DNA of 64,000 bases from positions 1 to 64,000 of the forward strand of contig CAUYLG010065503.1 of assembly GCA_963573385.1 (NCBI GenBank). The letters run 5' to 3'. This stretch comes from Cacajao melanocephalus. Its lineage: Eukaryota; Chordata; Mammalia; Primates; Pitheciidae. The translations under genes and the position numbers were made by a program. This document shows positions 54,170 to 64,000 of the stretch, one piece after another; within the stretch, counting starts at the first letter, position 1, and each line of letters begins with the position of its first letter. Below the pieces are notes generated by a model, which was given only the letters and a program-made list of their open reading frames with translations, made no database searches and was not told where the DNA came from.

Positions 54170-55149
54170 TTGAAAAAAGGACAATTGTGTGTGGAAGGAG
54201 CTCACTGTTCTAGGGGAGCACAGAGTGCTCCCTGTTACCCCATGGAGAGGACTTTCCACAGCCTATTTCTTTGCACTGAACGCCTGATTCCACTCTTAGG
54301 ATGAAATGTGCAGTCTTCTCAATCCTATATCGTATTGAAGTATCCATTCCATGTGGCTTCCAGAATGAAGTAAAAGGACTCAAATTAAAAGTATCTCCAT
54401 TCTTTCTTGCTTATGTTCTCTGATCAAGATGTCTTTATTTGTGCTCTTATGAAATGGCTACAGCCCAGTCCTCATGGCCTAGCCTAAGTTTGCCAAAGGA
54501 TACTCTGGTAATTCTAAATGATTATCAAAGATGTCACCTGATAGGCAACATCAGATATCCATATGATGCATTTAGAACAAACACTTCCTACTTACAATGG
54601 CACTTTTTCTCTTTTTTTTTCCTTTTCTCTTCTTTTTTCCTTACTACATCATCTTTAGCTGAGAAGGTAGTAATGCTGCCGACGAGCACTCCTATGAAAT
54701 GTAACAGGCCTGGACACAGCCATGTGGGAAGCAAGGCTGCGTGCGATGTGAGCCACTTCCAGGATCTCCTGGGTCAAAAGGACTTGTTTTGCAGTCGAGT
54801 CTGTTGTGTCTCACGTTTTTCTGCTTCTCTGGAGAGAATTGCCCAAAGAGGCGTGGCCGAGAGGTTAACCACAGTTATGCAGACAACAGCTGGCTGCTTT
54901 CTTCATTGCTTCCTAAGGGCTTAATTTTGGATCCTGTCCAAATAACCGTGTTTTGGTTAGAAAGCGTGAAAACACCCCATTGAGATTGCTTTAGTTGCCT
55001 ATATGGTGGACATCATCCTCATAGGTTTCACCTGGAGGCTTGAGGTTATATTTTCAATGACTAATGTATGTCTTTATTTAAATTCCGTCACAGGAAAACC
55101 TAATACCTGCTAGTCACAGCTGTTGAAAATAGTACAGCTACATTCTACC
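54170..55149. other. unassigned sequence
   Basis: No repeat was recognised. The 161-codon plus frame at 54439-54924 contains a Phe-rich run from a TTTTC tract and no recognisable domain. 'gcgtggccgagaggttaa' near 54850 resembles a tRNA 5' half, but no partner sequence follows. Confidence 0.45.
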
Positions 55150-55370
55150 ATTAGTTGAATGCTTACAGTGTGCTAAGTGTTATGTTGACGTTTCTTGCTA
55201 TAACCACATATCAACTTTCTAAAGGAGGTTTTATTACCCCATTTTGCAGCTATGGAAACTGAAGCTGAGAGAGATTAAGTCACTTGTTCAGGGTTATATA
55301 GCAAGTAAGTTGCAAGACTGGAATTGGATTCAGGTGTGTCTTACTCCACCATGTTATGGCGTCTCTCTGA
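55150..55370 (-). mobile_element. MIR SINE, antisense, nearly full length
   Basis: 'gaatgcttacagtgtgctaa', 'attaccccattttgcagcta', 'agattaagtcacttgttcag' and 'gcaagactggaattggattc' are the reverse complement of MIR in order. Confidence 0.9.
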
Positions 55371-56104
55371 TATCCCTGTAGGAAAGGATAAAATGATGAC
55401 ATTCATCTGATTAAAGAACAGTGACTCTGTCTTCTAGAAGTGTGCTCTGGCTAGGTTCTGACATAGCATTCTAGACCAATGCTACATCACAGATTTCTAT
55501 CAGCCTAAAGCTGATCAACTTGGAGGGGAATTTACTGATAAACCATAGATTCCAGAGTGGGCAAATAGGTTTTTTGTACCAGTTCTATTTGTTTATGCAT
55601 GCCTGGAGTGCTGTGTTGAGAAAGTGTCTGAGGCCACATGTTAGCCCAGGGGCAAGGTGTACTCTGACGGATAAGGTGCCATCTGGCCTGGCCTCAAGAG
55701 AGGCAACTACAGGGAATATGATAAATATTTTGTAATATTTGATGTATTGAATTGGGTGCCAAGTGTCCTAAAATGTAGGCTCAGATCTTGAATTTAGAGC
55801 TTATAATCATTGCCATTGAAAAGTAAGTATCATAAAAATGGGTTCAGTAAAATATGGTGTTACCTCATCAGCTCTGTGTGATGTGGGGGATGATGAAACA
55901 CTACAATAGATTGGATTAGAATTAATGCAAGTATGCTTCATTCTAAGGAAACTTACACTCATGAAAATACAAATTATGAGATTCTCTACCTTACAAAAGG
56001 ATTCCTGGGCTGCTTTTAAAGAGTAACATCACCTCAGTGCTATCCCAAACATGTCCAATGTATGCAGAGTCTTTCATGGTCCCATTCAAGAAGGAAGCAG
56101 GAGT
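55371..56104. other. unassigned AT-rich sequence
   Basis: No repeat or exon was recognised before the L1 begins. Confidence 0.45.
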
Positions 56105-57952
56105 CAGAAAAAGAAACTAAACTTCTTATTGTTGGCATATTGTTAAAATGTTAATACTATCCAATGTGATCTACAGATTCACTGCAATCCTTATGAAAAT
56201 TCCAATGACATTTTTCACAGAAATAGAAAAATAATCCCAAAATGTGTACAAAACCACAAAAGACCCCAAATGGCCAAAGCAATAATGAGTAAAAAACAAC
56301 AAAGCTGGAGACATCACACTACTTGATTTCAAACTATACTACAAAGCTAAGTAATCAAAACAGCATTGTACCTGAATCTTAAATTCGGCTGATTTTTAAA
56401 AAGAAAGAGAGAAATAAAAGAGAGTATGGTACTGGCATAAAAAACAGACGCACAGACCAATGTAACAGAACGGAGTGCCCAGAAATAAATCTTTGCATTT
56501 GTGGTCAAATGATTTTCAACAACAGTGCCAAGAACACACAATGAAGGAAGGACAGTCTTTTCAGTAAATAGCACTGAGACAATTGGATATCCACTTGCAG
56601 AAGGATGAAATCGGACTCTTATCTCACATCATCTGCAAAAATATAACTGACAATGGATTGAAGACTGAGATGTAAAACCTGGAATTGTAAAACTACTAGA
56701 AGAAAACATAGAGGAAAAGCTCCATGACATTGGTCTGGGCAATTTTTTTTAGATATGACACAAAAGCACAAGCAACAAAGGGAAAATTAGACAAATGGAA
56801 TTGATCAAACTAAAAGGTTCTGCACAGCAAAGAAAACAACAGAGTAAGGAGACAACCTATAAAATGGAAGAAAATATTTGCAAACCGTACATCCAACAAG
56901 GGGTTAATATTCAACACATATAAGGAAAGCAAAGAACTCAACAGTAAGAAAACAAATAACCAGATTAAAAATGGGCAATGGATACGAATAGATATTCCTC
57001 AAAAGAAGATATACAGATGGCCAACAGGTATACGAAAAATGCTCAAATCATTAATCATTAGAGAAACGCAAATTAAAACCATAATCAGATATCACCTCAC
57101 ATGGCTATTCTCAAAAAGATGAAAGATAACGAGCATTGGCAGGGATGTGGAGAAAGGAAACCCTTGTACACTGTTGATAAGAATGCTGTTAATGGGGATG
57201 CAAATTAGTACAGTCATTATGGAAAACAATATGGAGGTTCCTCAAAAAGTTAAAAAATTAAAAATAGAGCTACATATGACCCGGCAATCCCACTACTGGG
57301 TCCAAAGGAAATGAAATCAGTATGATAAAGAGCTATCTGCATGCCCCTGTTTATTGCAGCACTAATCGCAGTAGCCAAGATATGGAATCAACCTAAGCAT
57401 CCATTGTTGGATGAATGGATAAAGAAAATGCGGTAATCATACACAATGGAATACTATTCACCATCAAAAGAAGGAAATCGTGTCATCTGTGACAGCACGG
57501 ATGAACCTGGAGGATGTTGTGTTCAGTGAAAGAAGTCAAGCACAGAAACACAAATATCACATGATCTTACTTACATGTGAAATATGAAAAAGTTGGACTC
57601 TGAAGTAGAGAGGTGAATGGTGGTTACCAAGTGCTGGGGAGTGGGGTTGCTGGGAAGATGTTGGTCAGAGAATACAAAATTTCAGTTAGGCAGGAGGAGT
57701 AAGTTCAAGAGATCTACTGTACAACATGCTGATTATAGTTAATAACAATATATTATATTCTTGAAAATTGCTAAGAAAATGAACTGTAAGTGTTCTCATC
57801 ACACACAAAAAATGTAAAGTATATAAGGTAATGCATACGTTAATTCACTCAATTTAGCTGTTCCACAAATGTATGCATATTTCAAACAACATGTTGCACA
57901 TGATAAACATAGAAAATTTTTATTTGTCAATTTAAAAATAAATAAAAGAAGC
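56105..57952 (+). mobile_element. L1MA-type LINE, 5' truncated
   Basis: The last third of ORF2 ('ccaaatggccaaagcaataa', 'ggtctgggcaatttttttta', 'ccagattaaaaatgggcaat', 'gcaatcccactactggg') is followed by a full 3' UTR ('agttaataacaatatattat') ending at 'taaaaataaataaaag'. ORF2 is broken by many stops and indels and by a 59-bp insertion near 56366-56424. The promoter and ORF1 are absent. It is a dead copy. Confidence 0.93.
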
Positions 57953-58056
57953 GAAAATGTTGGGGGCCTGCTTATTGAAGAGCAATCAGGAATAAGCATT
58001 TATAAAACTGATGCTGGACTATTAGGCAAGAGGAACTATGACTCAATGTATAGAGC

Positions 58057-58190
58057 CCACCTACTTGGGATGCTGAGGCAGGAGAGTTGCTTCAGCCCAG
58101 GAGTTCGAGGCTACCGTGAGCTAAGATTGTCCCTGTGAGTAGCCACTACACTCCCACCTGGGCAATACAGCGAGATCCTGTCTCTAAAAA
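58057..58190 (+). mobile_element. Alu right-arm fragment
   Basis: 'acctacttgggatgctgagg' to 'gagatcctgtctctaaaaac' covers one Alu arm in sense. The other arm is missing. Confidence 0.85.
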
Positions 58191-59263
58191 CCAAAAGCAA
58201 CATTTATAATACATGACTTTTTAAGAATACATCTACTACGGAAAGGCTTTGATATTGATATTATTGAGGTGAAAGAAAAGGTCAGTAGATGAGAAAGATA
58301 TTTTAACCAAACGTTTTCACAATCCATTCAGTTGAGCTGATTTTCACAATATGCCTTGGACTTGGATGATGTTGCATCATCTGTGTGGTCTGACATCTCC
58401 AGCAAGGTTTGGCACACTGTGGAGAGAGCAAACCTGCCTCTGGAATCAAATCATTATGCTAAGGCGTCCAGGCTGACAGCAACCCAGGGTGAAATGTTTC
58501 CCAAGGTCACTGGGACCTCCCTGCCCAGATGAGGCCATCACCGGAGACTGGCTTTCTCCAGACCAGACCTGGAGGTTGACGCTATCTATACAAGCGTGCA
58601 GAAGTCAACAAGAGTTTTGTGTAACTTTGCTAAGGATACTTTGAAAAATTGTTTAATTTTCTATCAATTTCTGGTTATGCATATTTTCAACTATTAAAAC
58701 CATGCAAGAATGACTGTTCACTAATTAAAGCAATAATTTCATATTGAGAACATCTTGTAAATTCAAAATAGTTAGGGAGGTACTCTTTATATTTGATATG
58801 CTTTCAAAGTACATCTGCAATGTACTTTACTACCAGAAGAAGAGGTGACCACATGGCACACAATCCGTGTTTTAAAGCATGCAAAGTTAATTTGACATTT
58901 CACTCATCATTGACAGTGACTTTACAGCGGCAGTTTTCTTTTGGGTAGCATGGTACTTCACAACATCCTGGATGTACCCAGTGGTCACTGAAGCAATCCT
59001 TTGAACCAGCCCCATGCATGGCCAGTAAACTCTCACAGAGGGAGTGGGTGCCATGGGCCAGGATGGGTATAGAAAGCTGAGAACAACATCTATGGCTGTA
59101 CAGCACAGTGTCCGCTACTCATTTGGAAGAATAACCTTACAAGAGGCAATACATACTTACAGAAATTAACTTTCTCACACTACTTCATACTGGTAGAAGA
59201 AGAAAAGAATAAATTAGTTTATACTCTATACAGTCTTGCACAAACTATTAGGTTTTAAAAAGC
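58191..59263. other. unassigned sequence
   Basis: No repeat was recognised. 58938-58962 ('gggtagcatggtacttcaca') resembles the filler sequence inside the Alu at 59477-59534. Confidence 0.45.
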
Positions 59264-59273
59264 ATTAGGTTTA

Positions 59274-59622
59274 GGCCAGGCTCGGTGGCTCACGCCTGTA
59301 ATCCCAGCACTTTGGGAGGCCGAGGCGGGCGGATCACCTGAGGTCAGGAGTTCAAGACAATTCCTCGCTAACAAGGTGAAACCCCATCTCTACTAAAAAT
59401 ACAAAAAAATTAGCTGGGTATGGAGGCGGGCACCTGTAAACACAGCTACTTGGGAGGCTGAAGCAGGAGAATCGCTTTTGGGTAACATGATACTTCACAT
59501 GTTACCCAATGTTACCTGCATGGTACTTCACATAAACCCGGGAGGTGGAGGTTGCAGTGAACCAAGGTTGCGCCATTGCACTGCAGCCTGGGCAACAAGA
59601 GCAAAAATCCGTCTAAAAAAAA
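59274..59622 (+). mobile_element. AluS-type SINE with 58-bp foreign insertion
   Basis: This is a full-length sense Alu flanked by 'attaggttta' (59264-59273 and 59623-59632). At 59477-59534, between 'gagaatcgctt' and 'aacccgggagg', lies extra sequence that is not Alu. It begins 'ttgggtaacatgatacttca', contains a palindromic part ('gggtaacat' and 'atgttaccc') and repeats its own 'acttcacat' block. Confidence 0.95.
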
Positions 59623-59941
59623 ATTAGGTTTAAAAACATTAGGCTAAAACAAATCTTATTTGATGTATAAAAGTCTTCCACTTCCCTCATGGTCCCCCAT
59701 TCTCTGTTCTGCTGCTCTTCACATCTCCAGCCAGAGGTACCAAGAGCCCATCCCTGTAATCGCCGTTTACTACGCCACATGGTAAGAAACACAGATTGAC
59801 TACAACCGGGTGCATGCTTCCACATGTGTGTTACTGAAACAAAGGACTCGTGAAACAATAGTTATCCTTATTCCTTATAATGCACTCTGATATTTTCTAT
59901 TTGATTTTGTTTTTTGAAGCACGCTGCAAGTCAGTTTGGCA

Positions 59942-60165
59942 CATCGCTGTTTAAGAGAACATTCTGTGATGATGGAAACGTTCTATAGCTGCACTGTCCG
60001 TTACGGAATCCGCCAGCCATGTGTGTCTACGGAGCACTTGAAATGTAACTGAAGAAATGAATTTTAATTTTACTTTAAATAAAGTTACATTTAAAGTTAA
60101 ACAGCCATATTTAAATTTAAATAGTCATGAGGATGGGCCAGTGGCTACTGTGCTGAACAAGTCAG
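59942..60165 (+). mobile_element. MER3-like hAT-Charlie nonautonomous element
   Basis: 'acattctgtgatgatggaaa', 'tagctgcactgtccgttacg', 'gagcacttgaaatgtaactg' and 'tatttaaatttaaatagtca' match a dispersed hAT-Charlie element in order. The name is from memory. Confidence 0.72.
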
Positions 60166-60674
60166 CTTTGAAAAGCTCTTTGGTAGTATTTAATAAAGCT
60201 AAATATGCCCCTACCCTAGAACCCAGCCCTTCTACTCCTGGGGGAAAAAAGCACTCGGGTCATATAACACTGTTCTAGAAATGGAATTCTCTGCAAGTCT
60301 GGCTACTGAAACTGTCTGTTGTAACCTGAGACGGTTTTATCTGTAACTGCTGAAATAACGTATTCAACTCTAGGACCAATTTTGCCTGCTGCTGTTGCCC
60401 ACAGATAAGAGCTTCCCAGCTCCCCAAAACCATCCTAGTGTCAACGAACTTTCTCAGAGAGCAATATGTAACATTTCTCTTTCTTATAAAACCTCCAACC
60501 TTCATTTGTTCTTCAGACCTACCAAAGACCAACCAGTCTGTGTGTGTTCCCTGAATTGCAATTCTTTCTTCCCAAAGAAAGCATGACACAGAGAGATTCA
60601 TCTCTACCTTTTGATTCTGACTTTGACAATCCCCAAGGAAAATAAGTGAATATGTCCATGAAAGAATATGCAAT
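60166..60674. other. unassigned sequence
   Basis: No repeat was recognised. The 142-codon antisense frame at 60275-60703 has no recognisable domain and overlaps the start of an L1 fragment. Confidence 0.45.
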
Positions 60675-61070
60675 ATAATAGCACAAAACTGGAAATAAAT
60701 CACTGTTAGTCAGCAGTAGAATTAATTTTTTTAAAGTATAGTGTTTGTCATACAATAAAATACTATACAGCTATTTTAAACGAGAGTAAATTTGTACCAT
60801 AAGAACATAATGTTTGGGTAAAAGAAGCCAGACAAAAGAGTTTATACTTGGTGACTTCACTTATACAATGATTAAGAGGCAAGATAATCTATGGTGATTG
60901 AAGTTGCCTCTAGCGGTGGGTGAATACTGACTGGACAGTCACTTTCAGGAAACTTCTGGGGTTCTATATCATGATTTGGGTGTTGGTTACATGGGTATAT
61001 ACACATGTCTAAAAAATCAGAGTATACATTTGAGATTTATGTGCATTATTGTCAACTGTATAATAGGAAA
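60675..61070 (+). mobile_element. old L1 (L1M-type) 3' fragment
   Basis: 'aagaagccagacaaaagagt', 'ttacatgggtatatacacat' and 'ggttctatatcatgatttgg' follow the order of the ORF2 end and 3' UTR of an old L1 in sense, strongly diverged. Confidence 0.72.
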
Positions 61071-61372
61071 AAAACAAACTAACCACTTTTTCCTATTATA
61101 TTCTTAACAGAACACTTCTGACACCAGATGTGTAGGTTGCTTTTTTTTTCCTCTGTACACAAAGCAATTCTCCAGTGTCTTATAATTCAATTCAATTTGG
61201 ACAGTACCTGGAGATAGTGTCAGATCTCCACTGGTTAAGAGCTCAGTTGCACAAAACTGTCCCCACTTCAGACACCAATCACCGGCCCCACGTTGTGACC
61301 TGTGCTTCTGACCAACCAGCTATAAATCGGGGTTCCCATGCCATCCTCATTGAGTTCAATAATTTGCCAGAG

Positions 61373-61689
61373 GCCAGGCGCCACTGGTATATCACGCCTG
61401 TAATCCCAGCACTTTGGGAGGCTGAGTTGGAAGGATCACCTGAGGTCAGGAGTTTGAGACCATCCTGGCTAACATGGTGAAACCCATCCCTACTGAAAAA
61501 TACAAAAAATTAGCCAGGTGTGGTGGCACGTGCCTGTAGTTCTAGCTATTCAGGAGGCTAAGGCAGAAGAATCGCTTGAACCCAGGAGGTGGAGGCTGCA
61601 GCAAGCCAAGATTGCACCATTGCACTCCAGCCTGAGTGAAGAGTGAGACCCTATCTCAAAATAATAACAATAATAATAATAATAATAAT
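61373..61689 (+). mobile_element. AluS-type SINE with (AAT)n tail
   Basis: This sense Alu has a tail that became an (AAT)9 microsatellite (61662-61690). 'aataatttgccagag' (61358-61372) and 'aatactttgccagga' (about 61688) are the target-site duplication. Confidence 0.95.
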
Positions 61690-61690
61690 A

Positions 61691-62216
61691 ATACTTTGCC
61701 AGGAGCTCTCACAGAACTCAGGGAAATACTTGTGTTGACCCACATATTACAAAGGCTACAGATGACAGCCAGATGGAAGAAATGCATAGGGCAAGGTATG
61801 TGGGAAGGAGCTAGGAGCCATGATCTCTTGAGGTGCACCACCCTCCAGACACCTCCACCTGAACCCTGTCCTTTTGGGTTTTAATGAAAGTTCCGTTATG
61901 TAAGCATGATTGATACGTCATTAGCCATTGGTGATCAATTTAACCTTCAGTTCCCCTCCCCAGAGGTCAGGGAATGGGGCTGAGAGTTCTAACCCTCAAA
62001 TCACAAGGTTGGTTCCCCCAGCAACCAGCTCTCATCCTGAGGCTATCCAGGAGCCCCCAGCCATCAGTCATTTATTAACATTCCAAAAGGCCTTATTACT
62101 CAGAGATTCCAGGGGTTTTAGGAGCTCTGAGTCAGGAAACAGGTCAAAAACCAGATCTCTATTTTATATCATACATATCATGATATCACAATTATATTTC
62201 AATAAAAAATATTTTA
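61691..62216. other. unassigned sequence
   Basis: No repeat or gene was recognised. The last 60 bases are AT-rich. Confidence 0.45.
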
Positions 62217-62338
62217 AGCAGGGGATAATGGCATGTGCCTATAGTCCCATCTAGGGGAGCCAAGGCAGGAAGATTGCTCAGGCCCAGGAGTTGGAAGCCA
62301 CCCTGGGCAATAAAGCAAGACCCCATCTCTGAAAACCG
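62217..62338 (+). mobile_element. Alu left-arm fragment (FLAM-like)
   Basis: 'gcatgtgcctatagtcccat' to 'caagaccccatctctgaaaa' is a diverged left arm in sense, with no A tail. Confidence 0.85.
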
Positions 62339-62352
62339 TACGTCTTGTCTTG

Positions 62353-64000
<1,648 letters not shown>

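Noticed and set aside
54846..54900. tRNA-like 5' half ('gcgtggccgagaggttaa')
   Set aside because: It resembles a serine tRNA box A, but no box B, anticodon arm or acceptor pairing follows.
54439..54924. 161-codon plus-strand open frame
   Set aside because: It includes a Phe-rich run from a T-rich tract and nothing recognisable elsewhere.
61662..61690. AAT microsatellite as a separate locus
   Set aside because: It is the expanded tail of the Alu ending there and is described with it.

Overview
The window is primate nuclear DNA, most likely human. It has no operons and no long reading frames. It carries Alu copies of the J, S and Y age classes, an Hsmar1 mariner copy, old L1 and L2 LINEs, MIRs, MaLR LTRs and fossil DNA transposons. 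AluY-type copies together with Hsmar1 point to an Old World primate or ape. No protein-coding exon, tRNA or rRNA gene or CpG island could be recognised, so the window reads as intergenic or deep intronic sequence. The longest open frames (up to about 195 codons) are unassigned or lie in repeats, and none has support as a gene.

Layout. 1-6.4 kb is a dense repeat mosaic: an Hsmar1 copy split by an Alu, an antisense L1 interrupted by an AluJ and by a small unclassified segment, a run of Alus, a MIR and an AluJ. 6.4-19 kb is mostly single-copy sequence with scattered Alus and MIRs. It holds a 96-bp imperfect inverted repeat around a purine-rich tract (7.0-7.8 kb), a cluster of transcription-factor-like motifs (8.2 kb) and a complete MER1-type hAT element (18.95-19.29 kb). 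22.4-26.8 kb holds an MLT1 LTR, a nearly full-length Tigger1 with an Alu inside it and a private inverted duplication, an AluJ and an unassigned old repeat. 28-38 kb is mainly unique, with a 300-bp GT-rich tract, a strong CTCF-type motif at 31.53 kb and a close inverted Alu pair at 35.7-36.3 kb. 38-45 kb shows nested insertions: an LTR inside a MIR, an L1 inside an L2, two Alus inside an L1. 47.7-54.2 kb is rich in sense Alus, with a TA-flanked Tc1/mariner-type element, an MLT1 LTR, a 20-bp minisatellite and a diverged direct duplication. 56.1-58 kb is a 5'-truncated L1MA-type element. 58-62.7 kb contains an Alu with a templated filler insertion, a MER3-like element, another L1 end and an opposed Alu pair. 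The rest is unassigned.

No set of genes works together here and I found no undescribed biological system. The most informative observations are rearrangements: an inverted self-duplication inside Tigger1, a template-switch-like insertion in an Alu, two very short Alu insertions, an unexplained inverted repeat and an unexplained direct duplication. Subfamily names come from remembered diagnostic sequence and should be confirmed with RepeatMasker; repeat class and orientation are generally firmer than subfamily.
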